Positions 9,406-18,413 of a stretch of DNA of 64,000 nt are shown here, in pieces. The notes beneath the pieces are model-generated. The model did no database searches and was not told the origin of the DNA. It worked only from the letters and a program-made list of their open reading frames with translations. The stretch covers positions 1 through 64,000 of the forward strand of contig JANXDC010000015.1 of the NCBI GenBank assembly GCA_025059945.1. The letters run 5' to 3'. Source of the DNA: Bacteroidota bacterium (GTDB taxonomy: Bacteria; Bacteroidota; Rhodothermia; JANXDC01). The position numbers and the translations under genes were made by a program. The first letter of the stretch is position 1. The number at the start of each line of letters is the position of its first letter.

Positions 9406-11805
9406 TCATGGGCCTACGGAGCTAAAACGCTGCAACTGTTCGATCCGCAGCGGCTCCACCCCCAGATGAGAGGCGAAAAGCTCCCGCGTGGTGCGGTCCG
9501 TTGTAAAATACAGCAGCTGCCATCCCTCTTGAACCATACGACCAAGCCAGCGCACCGCGCGCTCCTTGCGGCCCTCGTCGTCGTAGGTGATAAAGGGGTC
9601 ATCTAGGATCAGAAAGGCGGGCTCTTGTTTGAGCAGCTGCCGCAGAAAGGCCACGCGCAGGGCGAAAAGCAGCTGCTTGCGGGCTCCGTCGGAAAGCTGG
9701 GCTTCGGGCACAGCCAGTCCGTCGGCGCGCAGGGCTACGAAGCGCTCTGCGTCCGGCTCGTAGCGCACGTCCACATATCGCTCGTTGAGGGCACAAAAGA
9801 TCCGCACGGCCGCATGCTCTCCACCGGCGCGCAGAAGCTGATCGATCAGGCCCCGCTGATCGCGCTCTAGGCCCTCCAGCACGCAAGCGGCCCAGGTGGC
9901 GGCCAGCCGAAGCTCTACTAGCTCCAAAAGCGCCTCTCGGTCCTCTTGCCAGCGGACGTATAGTTCGGCGGGGCTGCGCAGGCCTTTCTCGTAGAAGGGC
10001 AATTTAAGCTGCTCCAGCCGACGCTCGGCCTCCTGAAGCGCCGCCTCAAGCTCTTGCAGGCGCACCTCGGCCTCTTGAAGAGCCCTCTGCAGGCGGGCCT
10101 GAGCCGCCTCCAGTTCCGGGCCGGAAGGCAGCTCGTCGGCCTGTTGCGGTTCTGGGTGCTCTACGAGCCAGGATTCGGCCTTCTCTATCGGCGTCTGCGT
10201 GAGGGTCTGCCAGCTGCCCACGAGCTGCTGTAGGCGCCTTTCCAGGGATTGGCGCTCCCGCAGCTTCTCCTCCAGCGCCTGACGCTCCGCAACCCCCGTT
10301 CGCTCTCGCAGTCGCCCGAGCTCCGCCTCCACGGTCCGTCGCAGGGCGCGGACGCGCTCAACGGGGTCCTGTGTGGCCGGATCCCAGTCGGAAAGCCACG
10401 TGCGCAGGCTGCGTTCGAGCTCTCGCATCGCGGCCTGCTGTTGCTCCCGCTCCGCGCGCAGCTGGGCGCGCTCGGCCTCCAGATCAGCCCGCCGGGCCGC
10501 GAGGTCCTCGCGAAGCCGCGCCTGCACAACTTCCAGGGCCTTTGGCAGATCCTCAAGGGGGCTTTCGAAAGCGAACAGGCGTTCCAGTTCGGCCCTGTAA
10601 AGCCGGCGTTGCGCCTCAAGCTTACGCAGCTCCACTTCAAGGCGCACTCGGTAAAGGCCCGCCCCCAACCCGCAGAGCAAAAGCAGCAAGCCAGGCCAAG
10701 GCGTCCCAGATAGCGGCGGCGAAACCAGAAGCAGCACGCCCGCCAGGGCCGCAGCTGCCGCCACCGCAGCCAACCAGGCGGTGCGGGCTTGCCGCCGTTT
10801 TGCGGCCTCCCAGGCCCTTTGCCAGGGTCCGATCTCAGCCTGAAGGCGAATCAGGCTCTCCTGGCGACCGCGTTCCAGCTCCTCTATGCTGCGGGCGCGC
10901 GCCTCAAGCTCGGCCTCGCGGGCGCGCCACAGAGGCTCCTGGGCGGAAATGCGGATGCGCTGATCCCGGTAGCTTTCGGCCAGCTCCTCAAGCTTGCGCC
11001 ACGTCTCCCCCTGCGCCTCTAGCTGCGCCCAGCGGGCGGAGTCCTCAAAGCGATACCGGGCGAAGGCCTCCAGCTCCTGACAAAGCAGGCGATAGCTTCG
11101 GTACAGGGCCCACGCCTGCTGCGCGATCCGGCGCCGACGAAGCCCCTCCAGCTCCCGAAGACGCCCCAGCAGCTCCTCGCGCTCTTGGCGGAGCTGCCGT
11201 AGGCGATCGCGCAGCTGCTCCGCGGCGCGCTCAGCGGCCTCTAGTTCGGCGAGTTTTCCGATCAAACCTTCCCAGGTGCGCAGACGGGCCTCTAGCTCCT
11301 GAACCCGACTTCGGTACGGGGTCGCCCGCTGATCGCTCCACTCAAGCCCCGGGGTCAGGCCGGCGCGTTTGATCAGGCGGTCCCGCAGCTGGCCTATGCG
11401 CGCCATCGGACCCAGAGCGTGGCGCAACAGCTCCCGCATAAGCGGGGTGCGGTCCCGGTCCTCTCGGGTCAGCTCCAGCTGCCCGGAGCGCACCACAAAC
11501 AGACGGGCCAGCTGCGGCTGCGTCCAGCCCAGAAGGCGCAGCAAGTGCTCTCCGCGATCGGCTCGAAACCGATACCGCTTGCCGCGCACCTCTACCTCGG
11601 CCTCGGCCCGTATGTCGGCAAAACGCCCCGCGTCAGCTCCGAAAACCTGTTCCGGCCTAGGGAAAAGCGCCCACGTTATGGCCTCCACGAGCGCGGTTTT
11701 GCCCTCCTCGTTGCGGTCATAGATGAGGGCTACGGGACCGGGGCTCCAGGAGAGCCCCTGAAGCGGACCACAGGCCTCCACCCAGATGCGGCAAAGCCGG
11801 ATCAT
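9406..11805 (-). CDS. YhaN/SbcC-like SMC-type ATPase with a central transmembrane hairpin
   Basis: A 799-aa SMC/Rad50-like ATPase. The N-terminus has the P-loop DRNEEGKTA (about 30-38). Long coiled-coil arms flank two hydrophobic segments (about 345-385) that sit where a hinge or zinc hook would be. The C-terminus carries the signature LSDGARKQ and Walker B FLILDDPF. This arrangement is known for Bacillus YhaN, the partner of nuclease YhaO. It overlaps the upstream nuclease gene by ATGA, so the two are translationally coupled. The likely role is DNA end processing or repair near the membrane (inference from family). Confidence 0.85.
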   Translation of the reverse strand: MIRLCRIWVEACGPLQGLSWSPGPVALIYDRNEEGKTALVEAITWALFPRPEQVFGADAGRFADIRAEAEVEVRGKRYRFRADRGEHLLRLLGWTQPQLARLFVVRSGQLELTREDRDRTPLMRELLRHALGPMARIGQLRDRLIKRAGLTPGLEWSDQRATPYRSRVQELEARLRTWEGLIGKLAELEAAERAAEQLRDRLRQLRQEREELLGRLRELEGLRRRRIAQQAWALYRSYRLLCQELEAFARYRFEDSARWAQLEAQGETWRKLEELAESYRDQRIRISAQEPLWRAREAELEARARSIEELERGRQESLIRLQAEIGPWQRAWEAAKRRQARTAWLAAVAAAAALAGVLLLVSPPLSGTPWPGLLLLLCGLGAGLYRVRLEVELRKLEAQRRLYRAELERLFAFESPLEDLPKALEVVQARLREDLAARRADLEAERAQLRAEREQQQAAMRELERSLRTWLSDWDPATQDPVERVRALRRTVEAELGRLRERTGVAERQALEEKLRERQSLERRLQQLVGSWQTLTQTPIEKAESWLVEHPEPQQADELPSGPELEAAQARLQRALQEAEVRLQELEAALQEAERRLEQLKLPFYEKGLRSPAELYVRWQEDREALLELVELRLAATWAACVLEGLERDQRGLIDQLLRAGGEHAAVRIFCALNERYVDVRYEPDAERFVALRADGLAVPEAQLSDGARKQLLFALRVAFLRQLLKQEPAFLILDDPFITYDDEGRKERAVRWLGRMVQEGWQLLYFTTDRTTRELFASHLGVEPLRIEQLQRFSSVGP

Positions 11806-12914
11806 GAACCCTCAAGCAAGGCCCCCACGACGAGCTCCAGGGCGCGACGGCGCACTGCTTCGCGGGAAAGCTCCCGCGCCCATCGGGCCAACCCCTCTTC
11901 CAGGCGAACCACTGGATCCGGATCGGGCGGTTCGGCACCGAGGATCGACTCAAGCAAGGGCTTTAGGGGCTCCGGAATCTGCACGGGGGCGAATTCGATC
12001 GTTATCTCGGCCCAGCGGCCCCGATGGGCGCTTCTGAGCTCCTGCAGCCGAGAGCGAAAATCGCGCTCCAAACCGGAAAGGAAGCCCTCTACGCGGAGCC
12101 GCAGCCGAACCTGCTCTCCCCCTTGCCTCAGCAGCCGATCGAGCTTTTCGAGCGCCTCCGAATCGTTGCCGTAGACGTATTCCCGAAGGAACCGGATCTC
12201 CGGCACGCCTTCAAGCGCCCGCGCATACAGCCGCGCAGAGCCCGGACCCAGCTCCACCAGCGCGACGTATCGAGGGCCGAGCTCGGTCTCGTTTAGCGGC
12301 ACGGGCGTGCCGGGATAGGCCACGGTCGTGGTGCCCACTTGAGCGCTCAGGTGCTGATGCCAGTGCCCCAGGGCCAGATACGCGATGGGACGCCCCAAGA
12401 CGTCCTCGGCTAACAAGGGGCAATCGCGCCCCCAATCAAGGCCTTCGTGCTGCGCTAGCTCCCGGTTGCGCCATTGCGGGGCGCGATGGTAAAAACTCAC
12501 ATGCGCCACAAGCACCACGGTCTGCGCTCCGGCCCATCGCGCCTGCAGCCGATCCAACTCCCGCACGGCTCGTCGGCCGGAGCGAAACCAGAGCCCATCG
12601 AAGAGCACTCCGTTTTGTTCAACCGGCTCCGGCCCGAGTACGCGCACGTTTTGGCCAAAGTCCGCTCCTTCGCAGAAGGCCTCCTCATCATGATTGCCGG
12701 GGATCAGGAGCACGGGGCGCTCCAGGGCCTCAAACCAGCGCCGAAGCTCCGGGCGCAGCTCATAGGCCGCCCGGGGGTCGTCAAAAAGATCTCCGGCCAG
12801 GACCACGACCTCGGCTGGATCGCGCTCCAAAATCGCCTCTATGGCCTCGAGCACCCGAAAGCGCTCGGGCCGTTCGGGGTGCAGATGCCAGTCGGCCGAG
12901 TGCAGGATCCGCAT
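11802..12914 (-). CDS. SbcD/Mre11/YhaO-like DNA repair exonuclease (metallophosphoesterase)
   Basis: A 370-aa calcineurin-like phosphoesterase. The metal-ligand motifs occur in the right order: SADWHLH, GDLFDD, PGNHDE, VAHVSFYH and GHWHQH, typical of Mre11/SbcD nucleases. A C-terminal helical part of about 120 residues follows. The nearest start is ATG 12914; a GTG at 12923 is in frame. No clear Shine-Dalgarno is seen. It is coupled by ATGA to the ATPase, forming an SbcCD-like pair of the YhaON type, and is divergent from the DoxX gene. Confidence 0.88.
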   Translation of the reverse strand: MRILHSADWHLHPERPERFRVLEAIEAILERDPAEVVVLAGDLFDDPRAAYELRPELRRWFEALERPVLLIPGNHDEEAFCEGADFGQNVRVLGPEPVEQNGVLFDGLWFRSGRRAVRELDRLQARWAGAQTVVLVAHVSFYHRAPQWRNRELAQHEGLDWGRDCPLLAEDVLGRPIAYLALGHWHQHLSAQVGTTTVAYPGTPVPLNETELGPRYVALVELGPGSARLYARALEGVPEIRFLREYVYGNDSEALEKLDRLLRQGGEQVRLRLRVEGFLSGLERDFRSRLQELRSAHRGRWAEITIEFAPVQIPEPLKPLLESILGAEPPDPDPVVRLEEGLARWARELSREAVRRRALELVVGALLEGS

Positions 12915-12949
12915 GACGCGCACAAGTTAACCGGCCTATTTGGGGGTCG

Positions 12950-12964
12950 GCAACCGCAGGTTGC
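12950..12964. promoter_or_regulatory. Perfect dyad between divergent nuclease and DoxX genes
   Basis: GCAACC-gca-GGTTGC is a perfect 6-bp inverted repeat in the 117-bp divergent intergenic region. It is followed on the plus strand by TTTTCT. It could be an operator or a small terminator-like hairpin; the position between two starts favours an operator. Confidence 0.3.
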
Positions 12965-13031
12965 TTTTCTGCACCCGGCGTGTTATTTCGTCTGACGTTC
13001 GGTCCCTTCACAGCAAGAGGAGGTTACCGTC

Positions 13032-13436
13032 ATGACCCTCATGGAGCTTTTGTTCGTGCTCGGGCGAGTGCTGTTCGGGGGGTTTTTCGTGCTCAACGGA
13101 ATCAATCATTTTACGCGTCAGGCTACGCTCGTTGAATACGCGGCCTCGCGCGGGGTGCCTGCGGCCACGTTCGCCGTAAGCGCCACAGGCGGAATGATTT
13201 TGCTCGGTGGCTTTTCGGTGATGTTCGGCATCGTGCCTCAGTTTGGGCTGATTCTCATTATGATCTTCCTTGTGCCGGTTACCCTGAAGATGCACGCCTT
13301 TTGGCACATCGACGACCCCGGCCTGCGGCTGGTCGAACAGAGCAACTTCTACAAAAACCTGGCCCTATTGGGCGCGGCGCTCATGCTCATTACGCACAAC
13401 GATTGGGCCTTCAGCATAAACTTTCTGCGCTTTTAA
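13032..13436 (+). CDS. DoxX family membrane protein
   Basis: A 134-aa protein with four hydrophobic helices and the DoxX-type opening GRVLFGGFFVLNGINHF. Family members are inner-membrane proteins linked to quinone or thiosulfate chemistry and oxidative stress, but the exact function of this one cannot be told. The ATG at 13032 has a strong AGAGGAGG 8-14 nt upstream. It is monocistronic: divergent from the YhaO/YhaN-like operon, and its end faces the tRNA-Leu terminator. Confidence 0.85.
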   Translation: MTLMELLFVLGRVLFGGFFVLNGINHFTRQATLVEYAASRGVPAATFAVSATGGMILLGGFSVMFGIVPQFGLILIMIFLVPVTLKMHAFWHIDDPGLRLVEQSNFYKNLALLGAALMLITHNDWAFSINFLRF

Positions 13437-13465
13437 ATTTCGCGCAGCGTTGCCCCAACGCGGTG

Positions 13466-13504
13466 AAAAAAGAAAAAGGAGGGCGCTCGCGTGAGCGCCC
13501 TCCT
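13466..13504 (-). terminator. Intrinsic terminator of the tRNA-Lys/tRNA-Leu transcript
   Basis: Perfect 12-bp stem (arms 13493-13504 and 13477-13488, AGGAGGGCGCTC and its complement) with a 4-nt loop. Read on the minus strand it is followed by TTTTTCTTTTTT. It lies 5 nt past the tRNA-Leu 3' end. Confidence 0.9.
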
Positions 13505-13509
13505 CCTTG

Positions 13510-13593
13510 TGCCCAGGGCGAGACTCGAACTCGCACGGCCTTGCGGCCACCACCCCCTCAAGATGGCGTGTCTACCAATTCCACCACCTGGGC
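13510..13593 (-). tRNA. tRNA-Leu(GAG)
   Basis: 84-nt class II tRNA. The acceptor arm GCCCAGG pairs with CCTGGGC. The anticodon loop TTGAGGG gives anticodon GAG. It has a long variable arm and a GAGTTCGAGTCTC T-arm. CCA is not encoded. It lies 7 nt downstream of tRNA-Lys on the same strand. Confidence 0.95.
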
Positions 13594-13600
13594 GTTTTCG

Positions 13601-13673
13601 TGAACCCGGCAGGATTCGAACCTGCGACCCACGGCTTAAAAGGCCGTTGCTCTACCAGCTGAGCTACGGGTTC
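13601..13673 (-). tRNA. tRNA-Lys(TTT)
   Basis: 73-nt tRNA. The acceptor arm GAACCCG pairs with CGGGTTC. The anticodon loop CTTTTAA gives TTT. The T-arm is CAGGTTCGAATCCTG. CCA is not encoded. It is first in a two-tRNA unit ending at the 13466-13504 terminator. Confidence 0.96.
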
Positions 13674-13702
13674 TCAAATCAAGGCCCTTGAAGCCGGGAA
13701 CG

Positions 13703-13733
13703 TAAATATACGCCTTTGCCCGCTTGGGCACAA
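13703..13733 (-). promoter_or_regulatory. Bacteroidota-type promoter for the tRNA-Lys/tRNA-Leu unit
   Basis: On the minus strand TTG (13733-13731), a 20-nt spacer and TATATTTA (13710-13703) fit the TTG-N19/21-TAnnTTTG pattern. The tRNA-Lys 5' end is 30 nt downstream of the -7 element. The promoter sits between the aspS stop and the tRNA. Confidence 0.7.
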
Positions 13734-13736
13734 GCA

Positions 13737-15539
13737 CTAAGAGCCCACGGTTTGGGCCCTGGGGAGGGTAACGCGGATGTGTAGCTCCTCTAGCTGCTGG
13801 GGCTCTACGACGTCGGGCGAGCCGATCATGAGCTCCTGAGCCCGCTGGGTTTTGGGGAAGGCGATCACCTCGCGCAGGCTCTGGGCGCCTGTAAGCAGCA
13901 TCACAAGCCGATCGAAACCCAGCGCGATCCCCCCGTGCGGCGGGGCGCCGTAGCGAAAAGCCTGAAGCAGAAAGCCGAACTTCCTCTCCGCCTCCGCTTC
14001 GGGGATGCCCAAGAGCCGAAACATCCGACGCTGCAGCTCCGGATCATGGATCCGAATCGAGCCCCCTCCCAGCTCATAGCCGTTGACCACGATATCGTAA
14101 GCCTGAGCGCGCACGCGGGCCGGGTCGGTCTGCATGAGCGAGACGTCCTCTGGATGCGGGGCGGTGAAGGGATGGTGCACGGCCACCCATCGGCGCGCTT
14201 CGGCGTCCCATTCCACCAAAGGAAAGTCCAGCACCCACACGAAGGCGTACGGATCCGACTGCGGATACAGGTTGCGCGCCTCGGCTAGATGCAGGCGCAA
14301 GGCGCCCATTTGGGTGTAGACACTCGGTTTAGGGCCCGCCAACAGCAACCCCAGATCTCCTGGCCGCAACCCGAGAGCCTCGGAGAGGCGTTCCACAAAG
14401 ACCTCGGGCAGCACTTCGGACTTGACCGAGCACAGCCGCTCACCGCTGGACTGGTATTTGATGTAGAGCAGCCCGCTGGCCCCGAGCTGCTTGCGCGCGT
14501 ATTCGGTCAGCCGATCCAAGTACGCCCGCCCCAGCTCGGCCTGTCCCGGTGCGCATATGCCCACTACGGCGCCGCCAGCGTCCACCGCCTGACGAAACAC
14601 CCGAAATGGGGTTTCGGCGGCGATATCGGACAGCTCGCAGATCGGCATACCGGGCCGCAGATCGGGCCTGTCCGAGCCGTAACGCCGGATGGCCTCCTCG
14701 TAGCTCAGACGCGGAAACGGACGGAGTATCGAGCGGCCCTGGATGCGCTCCCAGACCTCAACCAACAGCCCTTCGATGAGCTCCAGGACGAGCTCCCGCG
14801 TGGCGAAGGCCATCTCCACGTCGATTTGCGTAAACTCCGGCTGCCGATCCGCCCGCAGATCCTCGTCCCGGAAACAGCGCACGATTTGAAAATACCGGTC
14901 CAGACCGGCGAGCATCAGGATCTGCTTGTAGAGCTGGGGCGACTGAGGAAGGGCGTAGAACTTGCCCGGATGTACCCGGCTGGGAACCAAATAGTCGCGC
15001 GCGCCCTCTGGGGTGCTTTTCGTGAGCATGGGGGTTTCGATTTCCCAGAACCCGTGACGGCTAAAGTAGGCGCGCACGATCTGGGCCGCCTCATGGCGCA
15101 CGCCCAGAATGCGCTGCATCCGCGGCCGACGCAGGTCCAAATACCGATAGCGCAAGCGCAGTTCTTCGGAAGTTTTGGTTTCGTCTTCGATCTCAAACGG
15201 CGGAGTATCGGCCCGGTTCAAGATCTCCAAATCCAGCACCCGAACCTCCACCTGGCCGGTGGGGAGTTTGGGATTAACCGTATCCGGAGATCGGGCCGCC
15301 ACTAAGCCGCGCACCGAAATCACGTATTCGACGCGCAGCCGTTCAGCCAGCGCATGCGCCTCGGGGCTGTCCTGAGGGGAGAAGACGACCTGCGTAATGC
15401 CATAGCGGTCGCGCAAATCCACGAAAATGACCCCGCCCAGGTCGCGGCGGGTCTGGACCCATCCCTGCAGCACTACGTGTTGCCCCACATGCTCCGGGCG
15501 CAGCTCTCCACAGGTGTGGGTGCGGTATCCGTGTCGCAT
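13737..15539 (-). CDS. aspS: Aspartyl-tRNA synthetase (bacterial type)
   Basis: Class II synthetase that charges tRNA-Asp. The 600-aa protein has an N-terminal OB fold (about 1-110, HVVLQGWVQTRRDLGG), class II motif 2 (FRDEDLRADRQPEFTQ), an inserted GAD domain (about 290-420) that marks the bacterial type, and motif 3 GIALGFDRL. An in-frame start at 15638 is possible, but ATG 15539 (MRHGYRTHTCGEL) matches the family N-terminus. There is no Shine-Dalgarno. It lies 68 bp downstream of the DnaJ-like gene on the same strand. Confidence 0.96.
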   Translation of the reverse strand: MRHGYRTHTCGELRPEHVGQHVVLQGWVQTRRDLGGVIFVDLRDRYGITQVVFSPQDSPEAHALAERLRVEYVISVRGLVAARSPDTVNPKLPTGQVEVRVLDLEILNRADTPPFEIEDETKTSEELRLRYRYLDLRRPRMQRILGVRHEAAQIVRAYFSRHGFWEIETPMLTKSTPEGARDYLVPSRVHPGKFYALPQSPQLYKQILMLAGLDRYFQIVRCFRDEDLRADRQPEFTQIDVEMAFATRELVLELIEGLLVEVWERIQGRSILRPFPRLSYEEAIRRYGSDRPDLRPGMPICELSDIAAETPFRVFRQAVDAGGAVVGICAPGQAELGRAYLDRLTEYARKQLGASGLLYIKYQSSGERLCSVKSEVLPEVFVERLSEALGLRPGDLGLLLAGPKPSVYTQMGALRLHLAEARNLYPQSDPYAFVWVLDFPLVEWDAEARRWVAVHHPFTAPHPEDVSLMQTDPARVRAQAYDIVVNGYELGGGSIRIHDPELQRRMFRLLGIPEAEAERKFGFLLQAFRYGAPPHGGIALGFDRLVMLLTGAQSLREVIAFPKTQRAQELMIGSPDVVEPQQLEELHIRVTLPRAQTVGS

Positions 15540-15607
15540 CACGATAGCGGGCGTGTTGGGGAAAGCGCCTGAATATACGGCAAGCCGGCGGGCCGAAAAA
15601 AGCACCG

Positions 15608-16537
15608 CTACAAGGGCAGGCCGGCTCTTTGGGCCCAACGGCGCAGCTCTTCGCGTTGGGCCTCGGAGAGCGCACGGGGCACCTCCACGCGAACCGTTAC
15701 GTACAGGTCGCCTTGAGCCCGATCGGTCTGGACCCCGTGGCCGCGCACGCGCAACAAGGTTCCCGGTTGCGTACCGGGGGCAAGCTTCAGGCGCACCGCG
15801 CGTCCATAGGGGTCTTCGACTGTCACCGTCGTTCCCAGCATGGCCTGCACGGCGTTGATGCGGACCTCCGTATACAGGTCATCCCCCTCGCGCCGGAACC
15901 GCGCCTCCGGTTCGATGCGAAACGTCACGTACAGATCCCCGGGCACCCCATCGGGGCCCACAAGGCCGCGGCCCCGGTAGCGGACCCGCATGCCGTCTCG
16001 AGCGCCCCTGGGGATCATGATGCGCACGGAATCCCCAGAGGGCAGGCGCACCACAGTTGGACCGCCCTCTAAGGCGGTGCGAAACGGGATGCTGACCTCC
16101 ACGTGCACATCCCGAGCCGCCCGGCCTCGCGGGCGTCGCCCAGCTCCCCCCAACACCTCTTCAAAACCGCCGAAGCCAGCCCCAAACAGGTCACGCAGTA
16201 GATCATCGAAGGAGATGTGCGGTCCGCCCTCAAAGCGGAAATGAAAGGTGCCCTGCGGATCCTGGTAAAACCACCGGGGCCCACCGGAGGCCCCAGCGGC
16301 GAAACCAAAGGGGTTTTTGCGCAAGGCGTCGTATTCGCGACGCTTTTCCGGATCAGACAGGACCGAGTAGGCCTCGGTGATCTTCTTGAAGCGCTCCTCG
16401 GCCTCCTTGTTGCCTGGATTGCGATCCGGATGGTAACGCAAAGCCAGCTTCCGGTAAGCGCGCTTGATGTCCTCTTCGGTGGCCGTCTCCGGCACACCCA
16501 GGATCGCGTAGTAGTCCTCTAGTACGTTCGCCGGCAT
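15608..16537 (-). CDS. DnaJ-like co-chaperone without zinc finger (CbpA type)
   Basis: A 309-aa Hsp40. The J domain (5-70) has HPD at 36-38 for DnaK stimulation. A Gly/Phe-rich linker (75-135) and two beta-sandwich substrate-binding domains (about 140-305) follow. The four CxxCxGxG zinc-binding repeats of DnaJ are absent, which places it with CbpA-type proteins. No DnaK or GrpE gene is nearby. Start ATG 16537 opens directly on the J domain. Confidence 0.92.
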   Translation of the reverse strand: MPANVLEDYYAILGVPETATEEDIKRAYRKLALRYHPDRNPGNKEAEERFKKITEAYSVLSDPEKRREYDALRKNPFGFAAGASGGPRWFYQDPQGTFHFRFEGGPHISFDDLLRDLFGAGFGGFEEVLGGAGRRPRGRAARDVHVEVSIPFRTALEGGPTVVRLPSGDSVRIMIPRGARDGMRVRYRGRGLVGPDGVPGDLYVTFRIEPEARFRREGDDLYTEVRINAVQAMLGTTVTVEDPYGRAVRLKLAPGTQPGTLLRVRGHGVQTDRAQGDLYVTVRVEVPRALSEAQREELRRWAQRAGLPL

Positions 16538-16606
16538 ACGCTGTCAGTTTTGCAGTGTAGGCTCGATGCCCCGAATCCCCAGGGATGTGCGCACATACCG
16601 TGCCGT

Positions 16607-17647
16607 TTACGGCGGAGGAGGGGGGATGAGGTTGTGCAGATACTGCGCACCCCGCCCCCGGATATGCTCATCCCAGTACTGCATCCACCGCTGGCGCATG
16701 CGCCGAAGACGGCTCCAATCTACGGGCATCGGGCGCAGATCCGCGGGCACCCATCGCGGCAGCTCCTCCGGAGCGATATCCCGCCGCGTCGGAAGCCGGT
16801 AAAAGAGTCGACTCTGCTCCAAGAGGGCCTCCCGGGAGGTCACGAATTCATAAAAGCGCCGGGCCCACGACAAGTTGGGCCCGCCCCGCACCAGAGCGAT
16901 CCCATCTAGCAGCATAGGGGCACCGCTTTTGGGCACGACTACTGCAAAGGGGAACCCGTATCGTTCGGCCTGCAACACGGCGTCCGTGAGGTTCCACAGT
17001 GTAATGGGGGCCTCCCCGCGGGCCAGAAGCACGTACAGCTGCGTGGGATCTGCCGCGTAGGTGCGCGTCTGCTCATCTAAACGGGCTAGCCAACGGAAAC
17101 CCTCCTCTACGGTGGGCTGCCGCAAGATGAGCGCTCCGAATATGGCCTGCATCGTACCGGATACCGGCGGATATCGCAGCAGAATGCGATCCCGCCAACG
17201 CGGCTCCAGAAGCTCATCCCAGTCCTGGGGGGCCTCCTCGGAGGAGAGTCGTCGGTGGTTGTAGACGATCACCTCCGGAGTCCAATACAGGCCCACCCAG
17301 CGGAAATGCGTATCCCGGTGCGCCGGATCCAGCATGTCGGCCCACGTGGGCCGGTAGGGCTCAAGCAGGCCCTCCTCGGCTGCCTGCTCAAAAAGCCAGC
17401 TGGGCCCTCCCCACCATAGGCTGGCCTGGGGGTTGGCGCGCTCGGTGGCGATCCGGTCGTAGATCGCCTGCGAGCTCATGTCCAGCCACTGCACGTCGAC
17501 CTGCGGATAGAGGCGCTCAAAGGCCGCCTCGTAGTGGGCTAGTTGCTCCTTGCCGTGCGGGGAGTAGATGAGCAGCACGACGCGCTCCGGGCCGCGCTGA
17601 CAGGCGACTAAAAGCAGCAGCCCGAACATCCAGTTATATCGGCTCAC
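16607..17647 (-). CDS. ABC-type extracellular substrate-binding lipoprotein
   Basis: A 346-aa binding protein of the iron(III)/polyamine cluster by appearance (SLWWGGPSWLFEQAAEEGLL, VIVYNHRRL, LWNLTDAVLQAERYGF). A lipobox (LLLVAC, about residues 11-16) predicts a membrane-anchored lipoprotein. GTG 17647 is chosen as start because it overlaps the upstream stop as GTGA, has GGAGGA 6-7 nt upstream and begins at the signal peptide. No ABC permease or ATPase gene is in the window, so the ligand and the cognate transporter are unknown. Confidence 0.8.
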   Translation of the reverse strand: MSRYNWMFGLLLLVACQRGPERVVLLIYSPHGKEQLAHYEAAFERLYPQVDVQWLDMSSQAIYDRIATERANPQASLWWGGPSWLFEQAAEEGLLEPYRPTWADMLDPAHRDTHFRWVGLYWTPEVIVYNHRRLSSEEAPQDWDELLEPRWRDRILLRYPPVSGTMQAIFGALILRQPTVEEGFRWLARLDEQTRTYAADPTQLYVLLARGEAPITLWNLTDAVLQAERYGFPFAVVVPKSGAPMLLDGIALVRGGPNLSWARRFYEFVTSREALLEQSRLFYRLPTRRDIAPEELPRWVPADLRPMPVDWSRLRRMRQRWMQYWDEHIRGRGAQYLHNLIPPPPP

Positions 17648-18402
17648 GGTCGTTCCTCCGCCGGTAAGTCCTCGGCCCGAACCGGGGTGTAGTCCCGATA
17701 CGAGCTTGTGACGCGCACAAAGCGCCAAGCGCGCAGGGGAAGTTTGTAGCGGATGGCGGAGACCATCTTAGCCGGCACCCAGGCCTCTTCTCCAAGCCGG
17801 GTGAGCTCCGTGCGCAGCTCTACGTCCAGGTCTAACAGCAGAGAGCGCCGCTCTAGCTGCAGCTCCACAGCCACGACCCGACGCGTGTTCGGCTCCAAGT
17901 ACAAACGGGCCCGCTTGAGCTCATGCCGACTGGCGCGATGAGGTTTTACCGAGGCCTCGAGCACGTGTACCGGCACATCCCCGACGCTTCCTGAGCCGAT
18001 CAGACGAAACGCGTAATCGGGCTCATCGCGGGGTCGGATTAGCCCTCCTTCGGATGAGTCCGTCCAACCCAGGGAGAGGGGGCCCTGTCCGGGCTCACCG
18101 GAAGCCGAGGGGCGGGATCTAGCGGGGATTCCCCAATCGAAGGTGCCCTGACGGCGTTCGGCCAGCACCTCGCGTTGCGCCTGCCCGCGCACATAGAAGC
18201 GCCGCACCTGCCGTTCCTCCCAGGCGATCACGCGGCCTTGGGCGTCTAGCTGTTCGGTGCGGGTCTGCACAACATAGGCGTAGGGCAGGCGGCGTTCGCT
18301 CAGGCCTCGCCAGATGTCCCAGCGAGCGCTCCGGAACAGGGCCTGCGGGTCAAGGGAATCGGCCCCGACCCATACAAGGCACCCCATCCATAACCCCATC
18401 AT
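17644..18402 (-). CDS. Secreted protein of unknown function
   Basis: A 252-aa protein that I do not recognise. Residues 1-18 look like a signal peptide (MMGLWMGCLVWVGADS). The rest is beta-rich and charged, with a LolA/MucB-like feel (an ARLYLEPNTRRVVAVELQ stretch resembles the strand pairs of outer-membrane lipoprotein-sorting folds), but this is only a resemblance. ATG 18402 has AGGAGA about 9 nt upstream; longer in-frame starts lie inside pdxB and are rejected. It overlaps the next gene by GTGA, so it is translationally coupled to the binding lipoprotein, and lies 11 bp after pdxB. Confidence 0.6.
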   Translation of the reverse strand: MMGLWMGCLVWVGADSLDPQALFRSARWDIWRGLSERRLPYAYVVQTRTEQLDAQGRVIAWEERQVRRFYVRGQAQREVLAERRQGTFDWGIPARSRPSASGEPGQGPLSLGWTDSSEGGLIRPRDEPDYAFRLIGSGSVGDVPVHVLEASVKPHRASRHELKRARLYLEPNTRRVVAVELQLERRSLLLDLDVELRTELTRLGEEAWVPAKMVSAIRYKLPLRAWRFVRVTSSYRDYTPVRAEDLPAEERP

Positions 18403-18413
18403 GCTGGTCTCTC

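Noticed and set aside
10371-11372. 333-aa plus-strand frame
   Set aside because: Antisense to the coiled-coil arms of the YhaN-like ATPase; Ala/Pro/Arg-rich and low in complexity.
9406-12914. Phage-defence system (ATPase plus nuclease)
   Set aside because: The pair fits the YhaN/YhaO repair type, and flanking genes are housekeeping with no mobile or defence genes.
14289-15305. 338-aa plus-strand frame
   Set aside because: Lies fully antisense to aspS. Gln/Pro/His-rich composition and no domain; a GC-driven shadow frame.
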